The translations under genes were made by a program, and so were the position numbers. The notes beneath the pieces were generated by a model. It searched no databases, had not been told where the DNA came from, and saw only the letters and a program-made list of their open reading frames with translations. Positions 16,996 through 25,835 of a stretch of 47,037 nt of DNA are shown here, in pieces. Position 1 is the stretch's first letter. Each line of letters opens with the position of its first letter. Source of the DNA: Actinomycetota bacterium (GTDB lineage Bacteria; Actinomycetota; Acidimicrobiia; Acidimicrobiales; Ilumatobacteraceae); the NCBI GenBank assembly GCA_016213665.1, contig JACQZX010000010.1, forward strand, positions 1 through 47,037, in the 5' to 3' direction.

Positions 16996-18471
16996 GTGCT
17001 TCCGCTCGACGACGATCAGTGCTACCGAGCCTGCCAGAGCCGCGACCCGCGGTTCGATGGCTGGTTCGTGACGGCCGTGCGCACGACTGGCATCTATTGC
17101 CGGCCGTCGTGTCCGGCGATCACGCCGAAGCGCCAGAACGTCGAGTTCTTCCGTGCCTCCGCAACCGCGCAATCGCATGGTTACCGCGCGTGTAAGCGCT
17201 GCCGTCCGGATGCATCGCCAGGGTCACCGGAGTGGAACAGTCGCGCCGATGTCGTCGGGCGCGCGATGCGTCTCATCGCCGACGGTCTCGTCGACCGCGA
17301 AGGTGTCGGAGCGCTCGCCGCTCGACTCGGCTACAGCGATCGCCAGGTGCACAGAGTGCTCGTCGCCGAAGTTGGGTCTGGGCCGCTTGCGCTCGCTCGC
17401 GCGCAGCGTGCGCAGACCGCTCGCATTCTGATCGAGACCACGACGCTCCCGATCACCGAAGTCGCGTTCGCGGCGGGCTTTCAAAGCGTTCGTCAGTTCA
17501 ACGACACCGTCCGCGAGGTGTACGCCGCTTCGCCGACGGATCTGCGCCAGGCGAAAGCGCCGAAGTCGTTGCCGTTAACTAAGGGTCAGATGAACGGCGG
17601 GCCGTTGACTAAGGAGCCCTTGACCGTACGTCTCGCGTGTCGCGAACCGTTCGACGGTGATGCGCTGTTCAGTTTTCTTGGTACACGGGCCGTGCCCGGC
17701 GTGGAGAGTGTTGCGGGCGAGACCTATCGCCGCTCGCTACGTCTGTCGCGTGGCAACGGTGTGATCTCGGTTGCGATCAGTAGCACGACGGTTTCGTGCG
17801 CAATGACGCTGGACGATGTCGCCGACGCACAAGCCGCAGTGCAGCGCACGCGTCGGTTGCTCGACCTCGATTGCGATCCAGCAATGATTCGCGAGCACCT
17901 GTCAGCCGATCCGTTGCTCGCACCGCTGGTCGAGAAGCGTCCCGGGCTACGCGCGCCAGGTCATCCCGATGGAACAGAGTTGTTGGTGCGCGCAGTTCTC
18001 GGCCAGCAAGTCAGCGTCGCCGGCGCCCGAACGCTCGCCGCTCGGATTGTTGCCGCGCATGGCGAGCCACTCGCTGAACCAGTCGGTGCTATCACTCACG
18101 CCTTTCCCTCGGCCGCAACAATCGCCGGACTGAGTCCGGAGGATTTCGCAATGCCGCGCTCTCGCGGAGCCGCGCTGATCGAGGCGTGCGCCACCGTTGC
18201 TGACGGATCGATCGTGCTCGACGCCGGTAGCGACCGCGCTGAGACGACCGCCGCGCTGCAGAACTTGCGTGGTATCGGTCCGTGGACGGCCGGTTACGTC
18301 GCAATGCGCGCGCTCGGCGATCCGGATGTCTTCCTGCCGAGTGATCTGGGCGTGCGTCATGCGCTCGATGCGCTTGGCGCTGGGTCTTCGCCAGCGGCCG
18401 CGGCACGACGTGCCGAGGCGTGGCGACCGTGGCGTACCTATGCGCTGCACCATCTATGGGCAAGCTTGTGA
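16996..18471 (+). CDS. Ada-AlkA fusion: methyl-sensing AraC regulator with 3-methyladenine DNA glycosylase
   Basis: 491-aa fusion. Residues 1-80 form the Ada N-terminal zinc domain with Cys35, Cys39, Cys66 and Cys69, at nearly the same positions as E. coli Ada (38/42/69/72), so it should accept methyl groups from DNA phosphotriesters. An AraC-type helix-turn-helix follows (RLGYSDRQVHRVLVAEVG, then ITEVAFAAGFQSVRQFN). From about residue 205 come the AlkA N-terminal domain and an HhH-GPD glycosylase (LRGIGPWTAGYVAMRALGDPDVFLPSD with the catalytic Asp). The linker holds a pentapeptide-period repeat. Ogt follows 10 nt later, making a compact alkylation-repair operon that is probably self-regulated. 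Confidence 0.93.
   Translation: MLPLDDDQCYRACQSRDPRFDGWFVTAVRTTGIYCRPSCPAITPKRQNVEFFRASATAQSHGYRACKRCRPDASPGSPEWNSRADVVGRAMRLIADGLVDREGVGALAARLGYSDRQVHRVLVAEVGSGPLALARAQRAQTARILIETTTLPITEVAFAAGFQSVRQFNDTVREVYAASPTDLRQAKAPKSLPLTKGQMNGGPLTKEPLTVRLACREPFDGDALFSFLGTRAVPGVESVAGETYRRSLRLSRGNGVISVAISSTTVSCAMTLDDVADAQAAVQRTRRLLDLDCDPAMIREHLSADPLLAPLVEKRPGLRAPGHPDGTELLVRAVLGQQVSVAGARTLAARIVAAHGEPLAEPVGAITHAFPSAATIAGLSPEDFAMPRSRGAALIEACATVADGSIVLDAGSDRAETTAALQNLRGIGPWTAGYVAMRALGDPDVFLPSDLGVRHALDALGAGSSPAAAARRAEAWRPWRTYALHHLWASL
17572..17625 (+). repeat. 15-nt period in-frame repeat in ada-alkA linker
   Basis: Units CCGTTAACTAAGGGT, CAGATGAACGGCGGG and CCGTTGACTAAGGAG, plus a partial CCCTTGACC, encode PLTKG-QMNGG-PLTKE-PLT at the junction of the AraC and AlkA parts. 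The period equals five codons. Related in form to repeats in mfd and ispE. Confidence 0.7.
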
Positions 18472-18481
18472 GGGAGCAATC

Positions 18482-19048
18482 ATGAACCGAGCCGAATCCA
18501 CCATGCCGCCGTTGGGCGACACATCCGAACTCTCGCGAACGACGGTCACCAGCCCAGTCGGCGAACTGACGCTGATCGCCAGCCCCCGCGGTCTGCGCGC
18601 TGTGCTGTGGCCGAATGAGTTCGTGTCGCTGCGCGAAGACGATGCCGAGCAAATACCGCTAGCCGCTGATGGCGACCCAGGGTCGGCTGCGGTGCTTGAG
18701 CAAGCGCGTCGCGAGTTACAGGAGTATTTCGCAGGCGATCGTCGCGAGTTCGACGTGCCGCTCGATCCGGTCGGTACCGACTTTCAGCTGTCCGCATGGC
18801 TGGAGTTGCGACGGATCCCGTTCGGCTCGACGATCTCCTACGGCGAACAGGCACGTCGGTTAGGCGATGTGAACAAGTCGCGCGCAGTCGGTGCCGCGAA
18901 CGGACGCAACCCGATCAGCATCATCGTTCCCTGCCATCGCGTCGTCGGTAGCAACGGCCAACTCGTCGGCTTCGCTGCTGGCCTCGACGCCAAGGCCTGG
19001 CTACTACGCCACGAGCAAGGCAAGCTCAGCCTCCCCAACATGGGCTGA
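18482..19048 (+). CDS. ogt: Methylated-DNA--[protein]-cysteine S-methyltransferase
   Basis: 188-aa suicide repair protein removing methyl groups from O6-methylguanine. The active-site motif PCHRV carries Cys151 and is followed by the usual GSNGQLVGFAAGLDAKAWLLRHE; RAVGAANGRNP precedes it. A purine-rich ribosome-binding site (GAGGGAG overlapping the end of the upstream gene) precedes the ATG at 18482. It lies 10 nt after the Ada-AlkA gene, so its expression is probably controlled by Ada. Confidence 0.95.
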   Translation: MNRAESTMPPLGDTSELSRTTVTSPVGELTLIASPRGLRAVLWPNEFVSLREDDAEQIPLAADGDPGSAAVLEQARRELQEYFAGDRREFDVPLDPVGTDFQLSAWLELRRIPFGSTISYGEQARRLGDVNKSRAVGAANGRNPISIIVPCHRVVGSNGQLVGFAAGLDAKAWLLRHEQGKLSLPNMG

Positions 19049-19086
19049 TCGCGGAGTCGAGGGTTTGCTGCCCAAGACCAGAGAGT

Positions 19087-19122
19087 GGGGGGTTTGATGC
19101 CTGAATTCAGGCACCAAACCCC
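19087..19122. repeat. 36-nt palindrome, copy of a dispersed GGGGGTTT..TGCC repeat; possible terminator
   Basis: The arms GGGGGTTTG-x-TGCCTGAA and TTCAGGCA-x-CAAACCCCC pair over 17 of 18 positions with no loop. It is followed by a small TGCCG/CGGCA hairpin (19128-19140) and a second CGAAACCCCCGGG (19141-19153). It sits between the convergent ogt and 200-aa hypothetical genes and could terminate both. The core GGGGGTTT plus TGCC recurs at 35970-36065. Confidence 0.75.
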
Positions 19123-19157
19123 CGGAGATGCCGCGGCGGCACGAAACCCCCGGGTAG

Positions 19158-19760
19158 TTAGCGGTGCCTGGCCTTCAGTTGCTGTTCGCGGCTCGCGCGG
19201 GCCGCAGCCTGCTTGCGCTCCTTGGCCGCCTTGCGCTTGGCCTTGATCTCGTCGGCGGCGGCGCGTACCGGCAACGTCTCGATCGGTGTCCTCTCGACCG
19301 GGGGGAGCGCCAACTTCTTGTCGTGCTTCAGCAATCGAGTGAGCATCTCCGACGCCGGAGCTTCGCCGGCGATCGATGACGCCAGCATCAGGCGCGTGGT
19401 GACAAGCCCAAACTCCTTGATCAGCTTGGGGGTCACCTTCAGTAATTGGTCTTCGGTCGGGTTGTCGGAGTTATCGCCGAGCAGGTCGATGCACTTCGCC
19501 AGGCACGGGTCACACAGCAGCGTGCAGATCTGCTCGAGCTCACCGTTCATGCGACCGCGAACGGCGGTTGCGCGAGCGGCGATGTTGCGGGCGGCGACGT
19601 CGGTAAAGCCACCCTCGCGGGCACCGCACATCTCGTCGAGCGCGGCAACGTGATCCTCAGGCAGCGTGGCGACGATTTCAGCAAGTTCATCGTCGGTGAT
19701 CGACGTGAACGCACGGTCGAGCAACGTCAGTGCTTGTAGGCGGTTCTTGAGCTGGCTCAT
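19158..19760 (-). CDS. Hypothetical protein with a Cys-x3-Cys-x2-Cys-x3-Cys motif
   Basis: 200-aa soluble protein I do not recognise. The N-terminal part is helical and acidic (ITDDELAEIVATLPEDHVAALDEM). A cysteine cluster follows, Cys79-x3-Cys83-x2-Cys86-x3-Cys90 with an additional Cys45, suggesting a metal or Fe-S site. The C-terminal 40 residues are Lys/Arg/Ala-rich and probably a charged helix that could bind nucleic acid. It ends opposite ogt and starts 46 nt beyond the end of mfd on the same strand, so it may be cotranscribed with mfd. Confidence 0.6.
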   Translation of the reverse strand: MSQLKNRLQALTLLDRAFTSITDDELAEIVATLPEDHVAALDEMCGAREGGFTDVAARNIAARATAVRGRMNGELEQICTLLCDPCLAKCIDLLGDNSDNPTEDQLLKVTPKLIKEFGLVTTRLMLASSIAGEAPASEMLTRLLKHDKKLALPPVERTPIETLPVRAAADEIKAKRKAAKERKQAAARASREQQLKARHR

Positions 19761-19806
19761 TGGGCAGCCAGGCTACCTGCACCCCCTTCAGTAAAGGCGC
19801 GGCGGC

Positions 19807-22800
19807 TCAGGCAGCGCTGGCCGGCTCCGGCGGCGGGATCAGCTGTTGCAGAAAGCCAACGAGGAACTCGGCCGCTTCCGTGTTGTGCGGCAATGGCACC
19901 ACCAGTTGATTCTGTTCCTGCTTGTACAGCGCGGCGCGACTGAGCCGATTGAGACGCATCTCTTCGCTCCCTTTGAGGTTGATCGGGGCCATGCGCGCCT
20001 GCACGCCGACGATCTGCACGTCGCGCAATCCCAGTCGATGACACTCGGCTCGCAATGAACCGACCGCCAACAGCGCTTCGGCCGGGCGCGGTACCTTGCC
20101 GTAACGATCTTCCCACTCTGCCCGAATGTCGGCGACTTCGTCGGCGGTCGTGACCGCCGCCAGCCGACGGTATGCCTCCAGGCGCAGTTCTTCCTTGGCG
20201 ACGTAGTCGGTGGGGAGGTAGGCGTCGGTGGGAACGTCGAGCTTCAGCTCGCTCGGTTCCTTGGGTGACTCGCCCTTCATCTCGCCGACCGCTTCGGTGA
20301 CCATCTGGCAGTACAGGTCGTAACCGACGGCCGCTATGTGTCCGCTCTGGGACTCGCCGAGCAAGTTGCCGGCGCCGCGAATCTCGAGGTCGCGCATCGC
20401 GATCTTGAAACCGCTTCCCAGTTCTGTTGCTTCCCCGATCGTCCGCAACCGCTCGTATGCCTCTTCGCTGAGCCGCGCCTCCGGTGGGTGAAAGAGGTAG
20501 GCGTAGGCGCGCGACCCGCTGCGCCCCACGCGGCCGCGCAGTTGATGCATCTGGCCGAGGCCCAACAGGTCGGCCCGTTCGACGACGAGCGTGTTCACCG
20601 TCGGCATGTCGATGCCGCTTTCGATGATGGTGGTGCAAACGAGCACATCGAAACGACCCTCCCAGAAATCGACAACTACCTGCTCCAGCGAGCCCTCATC
20701 CATCTGCCCATGCGCGATCGCGATGCGAGCCTCCGGAACCAATTCGCGCAGACGGGCCGCTGCCATGTCGATGGTCTGTACCCGGTTATGTACCCAGAAC
20801 ACCTGGCCCTCACGTAGCAACTCGCGCCGTATTGCTTCGACCGCAACTCGTTCGTCGTAACCGCCGACGAAGGTGAGTATCGGTTGCCGGTCGGCGGGGG
20901 GTGTTTGCAGCAGGGACATGTCGCGGATTCCGACGAGGCTCATCTCCAACGTGCGAGGAATCGGCGTCGCCGACAACGTGAGGACGTCGACGTCGTGCTT
21001 CAGCTTCTTCATTGCTTCCTTGGCCTGTACCCCGAAACGTTGTTCCTCGTCGACCACGAGCAGTCCGAGGTCCTTGAACGTCACTCCTTCCTGGAGCAGG
21101 CGATGGGTGCCGATCACACAATCGATCTCGCCGCTCTTGAGTCCTTCCAGGACTTTCTTGGCTTCCTTGGCGGTGAGGAAGCGGCTGAGTACCTCGACGC
21201 GGATCGGGTAACCGGCGAAGCGATCGGCAAATGTGTTTCCGTGCTGGGTAGCGAGCAGTGTTGTCGGTGCCAGCACGGCCGCTTGCTTTCCGTCCTGAAT
21301 TGCTTTGAACGCAGCGCGAATCGCCACTTCGGTCTTACCGAAGCCGACATCGCCGCACACCAGACGATCCATCGGGTATGCCCGTTCCATGTCGACCTTG
21401 ATGTCGTCGATCGCTTTGCGTTGATCGGGTGTTTCCACGAACGGAAATGCCTGCTCCATCTCGTGCTGCCACGGCGTGTCCTGCCCGAACGCGTGACCAA
21501 CGGCCGTGACTCGTTTCTGATAAAGCACGACCAGCTCCTGCGCGATCTCGCGCACTGCACTGCGCACTCGGCTCTTGGCCTTCGCGAAGTCACTGCCGCC
21601 GAGGCGGTGCAGCGACGGTGTCTCGCCGCCGACGTATTGCCGCAGCGCGTCGATCTGATCGCTCGGGACGTAGAGCTTGTCGCCGCCCTTGTAGTTGAGC
21701 AGCAGGTAATCGCGCTCGGTGCCGCCGATCGAACGCTTCACCATTCCCTGGTACTGACCGACGCCGTGCTGGTAGTGGACGACGTAGTTGCCAGGCTTCA
21801 AGTCCTCGAACAGCCCTGTGCCCTGGCGTTTGCGTGGTCGCGCTCGGCGATGTGCGCGCCGGCGACCGGTGAGGTCAGCCTCGGCGACGATGGCGAGTTT
21901 GGCGAGCAGCAGGTTGCAGCCGCGGTGCAGTGGCGCGGTGACCACGTAGCCACCGGGCCGCGTGATCTCGGCATCGTGGTTGAGCGTCGCGAACGACAAC
22001 CCACGATCAAGCAGCAAGCTTGCCATGCGCTGTGCCGAGCCCTCGCCGTCGGCTGCAACAACCACCCTGAAGCCGTCGGCGAGGAGTGCTCGCAATCGGC
22101 CGGTGAGACCTTCGTCGTCACCGCCGCCACCGAATACGGGTCCCCAACCGCTGGCGTTGACGACCGGTGAATCTGGAGTCTCCGGAACCGAACTGATCGT
22201 CCACATCGCCTGACCGCTTGCGAGCAATCGCTCGGTCTCGGCGTGAAGTCGGGGAAACGTCACGTTCGGATCGCGGGCCCACGTGCCGGCGAGTGCCCGC
22301 GCCAGGTCGTCTTCCTCGGCGAGTAGGTCGTTGGCCCGGTCGCGCATGCGGCGCGGCTCGACCAACGCCACCTTTGCGGCGGCGGGCAACACATCGGTCA
22401 GTAGCCGGTCGCCATCCACTAACCCTTCTCCCAGTAACCGGTCTCCCAGTAACCATGGCAGCCAACTCTCCATGCCGTCGAACAGCGTCCCCTCGGCCAG
22501 TCGCTCCCACTGCTCGCGCCCCCAGGCTTCGGTTGCAACTAGTGCCCTGGCGCGGGCGCGCACTTCGTCGGTCGGCATCAGTTCGCGTGCCGGGAACAAG
22601 AATGCCTCGGCGAGTTCTTGTGTGCTGCGTTGATCGTTGACCGCGAACTCCGTCAGGCGATCGACTTCGTCGCCCCAGAGGTCGAGGCGGATCGGCGAGT
22701 CGGAGGTCGATGGGAAGATGTCGACGATGGCACCGCGTTGCGCGAACTCGCCCCGATGCTCCACCAGTTCCTCGCGTCGATAGCCGAATCGAACGAGCTC

Positions 22801-23259
22801 TGCGAGCAACGCATCGAGGTCGACGACGGCTCCTTTGCGAACCTCGATCGGCTCGACGGTGGTCGCGCCCGGTCCGAGTTTCTGTAGCAGCGCGCGGACA
22901 CCTGCAACGATCACTGCCGGGCAGCGGTCGGGTGACCGCAGCCGCCACAACACCTGCAGCCGATGGCCCATCGTTTCCACGCTCGGGCTCACTCGTTCGA
23001 ACGGCAGCGTCTCCCAAGCCGGGAACAGCTCAACCTCACCCGGCGGCATGTACTGCACAAGATCGTCGTAGAGCTGCCCGGCGTCGGTGCCGGTCGGGCA
23101 GGCGACGACCAGCGGTCGCCGCTCGCTGAGCTGCGCCAGCGCGGCGATAGCAATCGCCCGCGCGGATTCCGGCACGGCCACGAAGCCACTGGGATCGCCC
23201 AGCGCCTGGGTCAGCGCCGGGTCGCTGCGCAGCAGACGTGGAAGCGAAGCAAGCGACAT
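19807..23259 (-). CDS. mfd: Transcription-repair coupling factor
   Basis: 1150-aa ATP-dependent translocase that removes RNA polymerase stalled at DNA damage and recruits UvrA. In order: UvrB-homology N-terminal part (VELFPAWETLPFERVSPS, residues about 70-95), RNA polymerase-interacting domain (NYVVHYQHGVGQYQGM...YVPSDQ), helicase domain with Walker A GDVGFGKTE and DEEQRFG, second RecA domain with TTIIESGIDMPTVNTL and QLRGRVGRS, and the TRCF C-terminal domain. ATG 23259 fits the family's N-terminus; a longer frame to 23328 overlaps the divergent promoter region. An in-frame 15-nt repeat interrupts the N-terminal half at 22390-22452. Confidence 0.97.
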   Translation of the reverse strand: MSLASLPRLLRSDPALTQALGDPSGFVAVPESARAIAIAALAQLSERRPLVVACPTGTDAGQLYDDLVQYMPPGEVELFPAWETLPFERVSPSVETMGHRLQVLWRLRSPDRCPAVIVAGVRALLQKLGPGATTVEPIEVRKGAVVDLDALLAELVRFGYRREELVEHRGEFAQRGAIVDIFPSTSDSPIRLDLWGDEVDRLTEFAVNDQRSTQELAEAFLFPARELMPTDEVRARARALVATEAWGREQWERLAEGTLFDGMESWLPWLLGDRLLGEGLVDGDRLLTDVLPAAAKVALVEPRRMRDRANDLLAEEDDLARALAGTWARDPNVTFPRLHAETERLLASGQAMWTISSVPETPDSPVVNASGWGPVFGGGGDDEGLTGRLRALLADGFRVVVAADGEGSAQRMASLLLDRGLSFATLNHDAEITRPGGYVVTAPLHRGCNLLLAKLAIVAEADLTGRRRAHRRARPRKRQGTGLFEDLKPGNYVVHYQHGVGQYQGMVKRSIGGTERDYLLLNYKGGDKLYVPSDQIDALRQYVGGETPSLHRLGGSDFAKAKSRVRSAVREIAQELVVLYQKRVTAVGHAFGQDTPWQHEMEQAFPFVETPDQRKAIDDIKVDMERAYPMDRLVCGDVGFGKTEVAIRAAFKAIQDGKQAAVLAPTTLLATQHGNTFADRFAGYPIRVEVLSRFLTAKEAKKVLEGLKSGEIDCVIGTHRLLQEGVTFKDLGLLVVDEEQRFGVQAKEAMKKLKHDVDVLTLSATPIPRTLEMSLVGIRDMSLLQTPPADRQPILTFVGGYDERVAVEAIRRELLREGQVFWVHNRVQTIDMAAARLRELVPEARIAIAHGQMDEGSLEQVVVDFWEGRFDVLVCTTIIESGIDMPTVNTLVVERADLLGLGQMHQLRGRVGRSGSRAYAYLFHPPEARLSEEAYERLRTIGEATELGSGFKIAMRDLEIRGAGNLLGESQSGHIAAVGYDLYCQMVTEAVGEMKGESPKEPSELKLDVPTDAYLPTDYVAKEELRLEAYRRLAAVTTADEVADIRAEWEDRYGKVPRPAEALLAVGSLRAECHRLGLRDVQIVGVQARMAPINLKGSEEMRLNRLSRAALYKQEQNQLVVPLPHNTEAAEFLVGFLQQLIPPPEPASAA
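22390..22452 (-). repeat. 15-nt tandem repeat inside mfd
   Basis: Sense-strand units TTACTGGGAGACCGG, TTACTGGGAGAAGGG, an 18-nt variant TTAGTGGATGGCGACCGG and CTACTGACCGATGTG encode LLGDR-LLGEG-LVDGDR-LLTDV. The first two units differ at only two or three bases, showing recent tandem duplication. The unit resembles the ispE repeat. Confidence 0.75.
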
Positions 23260-23268
23260 GAGCACCCG

Positions 23269-23274
23269 AGGGTA
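23269..23274 (-). promoter_or_regulatory. Possible -10 box TACCCT for mfd
   Basis: On the minus strand TACCCT ends 9 nt before the mfd ATG at 23259, which would give a leader of only about 2-3 nt. Confidence 0.3.
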
Positions 23275-23285
23275 GCGGCGTGATT

Positions 23286-23318
23286 TGAGTACTGACCGGG
23301 TGGCGAAATGAGTACTCA
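23286..23318. promoter_or_regulatory. Operator candidate: two TGAGTACT sites, one a perfect palindrome
   Basis: TGAGTACT occurs at 23286-23293 and again at 23309-23316, where it extends to the 10-nt perfect palindrome TGAGTACTCA (23309-23318). The copies are 23 nt apart, about two helical turns, in the 78-nt region between the divergent mfd and zincin lipoprotein genes. The arrangement suggests a dimeric regulator binding cooperatively. Confidence 0.4.
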
Positions 23319-23325
23319 ATCGGTC

Positions 23326-23331
23326 CACACT
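23326..23331 (+). promoter_or_regulatory. Possible -10 box CACACT for zincin lipoprotein
   Basis: CACACT ends 6 nt before the ATG at 23338, matching the leaderless spacing seen elsewhere in this window and supporting 23338 over the upstream ATG at 23308. Confidence 0.35.
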
Positions 23332-23337
23332 GGCGAC

Positions 23338-25230
23338 ATGCGTTCACTTTCAACGGGTGTGGTTTTCATTGCTTTGCTGGCTGCATGCGGTTCAAGCGAT
23401 CAGTCAACGGAGATTTCGCCCGCTGTAACCGGGTCGGTTGCCGGCGACATCGAAGCGACCATCGATCCGATGGAGGCGTTCCTCGATGACGAAGGTCGGC
23501 TGCCATTGGAGGCGGCGGAGGCAGTATTCGCCGCCGCCTTTTCCCCCTTGCCGGGCGTGACCGCAGGCGAAATAGACGGCGATCTGCACGAATCCTCGAC
23601 CGTGTTGCGCGTGTTGCTCGCGAATAGGGAGCAACTGACGGCTGCGCAGCTGATCGTCATTGAGGAAGCGCTCGGGCCGGTCGGCGCTCCGTTGGAAGAC
23701 TTGCTTGCGGGCGCGGGAGCTCGCGCCGGCATTGCGCGCGACGAGATTCTGCGCGATGCCGCAGCGCATTTGCGCGACGCGCAGGCGTTCTTCTCAGCTG
23801 AACTCGGTCGCGGGTTACCGTTTTCGGTTCGAGTTGCTGCCTACTCCGAAAACGACGGGGGTGTTCGTCGGTTTCCGCCGGGAGTGCTGGCCGATGCGAC
23901 CACCCGCGAGGTTGACGGCCGTACGGTCTGCTCTGTCCGTCTCAACTTGACAGCTGTCAAGCCCTTCCTGCTGCGCGAGACGGCGGCTCATGAGATGTTC
24001 CACTGTTTTCAATATGCAATCGACGATGGTCGTGGGCCGGCGTGGGTCATTGAAGGTTCCGCCGAGTGGGCGGGCGCGAGGTTTGCCGGTGGTTCTGCCG
24101 TGTCGATCGGCTGGGCGGAAAGGTGGATCACGACTCCCAATCGGGCGATAACGCGACGCAGCTACGACGCGATGGGCGTGTTCGTTATTGCAGAGGAAGC
24201 CGGCGTATCGATGTTCTCATACATCAATCAGTTGCTCGACGCTCCTACCATCGCGACGATGCGCTCGCGCGTCGGACCCGAGCTCGATGTGCAATGGGGT
24301 TTGAGCTACGCCGGCCAAGGTGATTGGGGAGCTGCCTACTCGCTGAGCACCACACCGTTCGTTGGTGCCGGTCCGCAGCGGCAGATGATCCGTGCGCGCG
24401 TCAATGCCGGTCCGGCGGTGTTTCCTCTTCCCCCTGGCGATCGGAGTTCCGGCGCGCAGGTCTATACGCTCGCCGCCGAGGGTGATGTGTTGGTGATAAA
24501 TGGCAACGGGTTCGGCGGTCTGCACTTCGACAATGGCCGAGAGCTTCGCTTCAGCGGATCGTTCATCGCCGACTACTGCCTTATACCTGCAGGCTGCGTT
24601 TGTCCCGACGGAACCGATGTCGGTGGCGGTGGACGTGCGATCACTGCCGCCGGCAGTCGCTCACTGTTCGTCGGCTGGGGACCTTCGCCAGACCTCACGC
24701 CGCAATTGGAGGTGCAAACGCTCGATCAGTGGTGCACCGGGGAGTCGGCGTTGCCGTCCGATGGCAATCCGTGCATGGTCGGCGAGTGGACGTCGACCTC
24801 TGTGACCACTCCGCCGATCAACGGGTCGGCCCCACTTCAGGGTGGCAGCGGCATTCTCGCGTTGTTCCGCGCGGACTCTACGTTCAGCGTCAACTTCGAC
24901 AATATGACTCCACTCGTCGGGGAGATTGCCGAGAAGCTCTCGGTCGAGCTCACCTATTCGGGAGCGACTGTCGGAAGCTGGTCGGTTGACGGCGACGGGC
25001 AATACACCGGCGGCGGCGACTCGTCGGGCGTGCGCCTCAAGGCCCGGCTCACTGGATCCGTCGAGCAGGTCATCCTCGACAGCTCGCTTGCCGAACTTGC
25101 CGGAGCGACCGTGTCCACAGATACCCCGCCGGGGACTTACAGAGTTGCCGACTGCTCGGCCACGGCGCTGACGCTCACGACCGGCGCGGCCGGCGGCAAG
25201 GCTTCGATGATCTTTCAGCGCACCGGGTGA
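23338..25230 (+). CDS. Secreted lipoprotein with HExxH zincin metalloprotease domain
   Basis: 630-aa predicted lipoprotein: the signal peptide ends at LAAC with lipid-modified Cys17. Residues about 165-300 look like a gluzincin protease: His218-Glu219-x-x-His222 (AAHEMFH) followed by WVIEGSAEW, where Glu239 or Glu243 is the likely third zinc ligand. The C-terminal 150 residues (from CMVGEWTSTS to GTYRVADCSATALTL) resemble a lipocalin-like beta-barrel. I do not recognise a named family for the whole protein. It is divergent from mfd and converges with pth. Function as a cell-surface peptidase is inferred from the motifs. Confidence 0.72.
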   Translation: MRSLSTGVVFIALLAACGSSDQSTEISPAVTGSVAGDIEATIDPMEAFLDDEGRLPLEAAEAVFAAAFSPLPGVTAGEIDGDLHESSTVLRVLLANREQLTAAQLIVIEEALGPVGAPLEDLLAGAGARAGIARDEILRDAAAHLRDAQAFFSAELGRGLPFSVRVAAYSENDGGVRRFPPGVLADATTREVDGRTVCSVRLNLTAVKPFLLRETAAHEMFHCFQYAIDDGRGPAWVIEGSAEWAGARFAGGSAVSIGWAERWITTPNRAITRRSYDAMGVFVIAEEAGVSMFSYINQLLDAPTIATMRSRVGPELDVQWGLSYAGQGDWGAAYSLSTTPFVGAGPQRQMIRARVNAGPAVFPLPPGDRSSGAQVYTLAAEGDVLVINGNGFGGLHFDNGRELRFSGSFIADYCLIPAGCVCPDGTDVGGGGRAITAAGSRSLFVGWGPSPDLTPQLEVQTLDQWCTGESALPSDGNPCMVGEWTSTSVTTPPINGSAPLQGGSGILALFRADSTFSVNFDNMTPLVGEIAEKLSVELTYSGATVGSWSVDGDGQYTGGGDSSGVRLKARLTGSVEQVILDSSLAELAGATVSTDTPPGTYRVADCSATALTLTTGAAGGKASMIFQRTG

Positions 25231-25249
25231 ACCTGGTGGCTGGGATGCG

Positions 25250-25822
25250 TTACAACCCGTTGTAGCGCTGCATCGCTTCGTCGACGCCTTCGGTGACGAT
25301 CAACTCGACGGCGTCGGCGGCGCGCTCGACGACGACGTCGAGCACTTCGCGCTCAGCCTTGGGCACTCGTGACAACACGTGGTCGGCGCCGCGTTCCTTG
25401 CTGGTCGGCTTGCCGATGCCGATTCGCACGCGGATGTATTCCTGCGTATGCAGGTGCTGGGTGATGCTGCGCAGCCCGTTGTTGCCCGCAAGACCTCCGC
25501 CCACCTTCACCTTCAGGCCGCCGACCGGAAGGTCGAGTTCGTCGTGAACGATGATCAGTCGCGCAGGATCGACGATTCGATGGCGGCGCATCAACGCTCC
25601 AACGGCTTGGCCGCTTTCGTTCATATACGTGGTCGGGAACGCGAGCACGACCCGCTTGTCGGCGATGCGGCCCTCGGCGACCAGGGCTTTGTCGCGACCC
25701 GCCTTCAGCGCCTCACCCCGGCGGCGCGCAAGCAGCGCGACGGCCTCCTCGCCGACGTTGTGTCGCGTGCGCGCGTACTCCTTGCCGGGGTTGCCCAATC
25801 CGATGATGATCGCGTCGATCAC
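25250..25822 (-). CDS. pth: Peptidyl-tRNA hydrolase
   Basis: 190-aa enzyme that releases peptides from peptidyl-tRNA after aborted translation. Family signatures: GLGNPGKEYARTRHNVG with the catalytic His, PTTYMNESGQAV, HDELDLPVG with the essential Asp, and GGLAGNNGLRS. The start is GTG 25822, 13 nt after the end of rplY on the same strand; a longer frame reads back through rplY out of frame. The rplY-pth order is the usual actinobacterial one. Confidence 0.96.
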   Translation of the reverse strand: MIDAIIIGLGNPGKEYARTRHNVGEEAVALLARRRGEALKAGRDKALVAEGRIADKRVVLAFPTTYMNESGQAVGALMRRHRIVDPARLIIVHDELDLPVGGLKVKVGGGLAGNNGLRSITQHLHTQEYIRVRIGIGKPTSKERGADHVLSRVPKAEREVLDVVVERAADAVELIVTEGVDEAMQRYNGL

Positions 25823-25835
25823 GTCGACGCCTGGA

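Noticed and set aside
19757-20638. Long minus-strand frame overlapping the 3' part of mfd
   Set aside because: It is an alternative frame of mfd, very rich in Arg/His/Gly, with no protein-like features.
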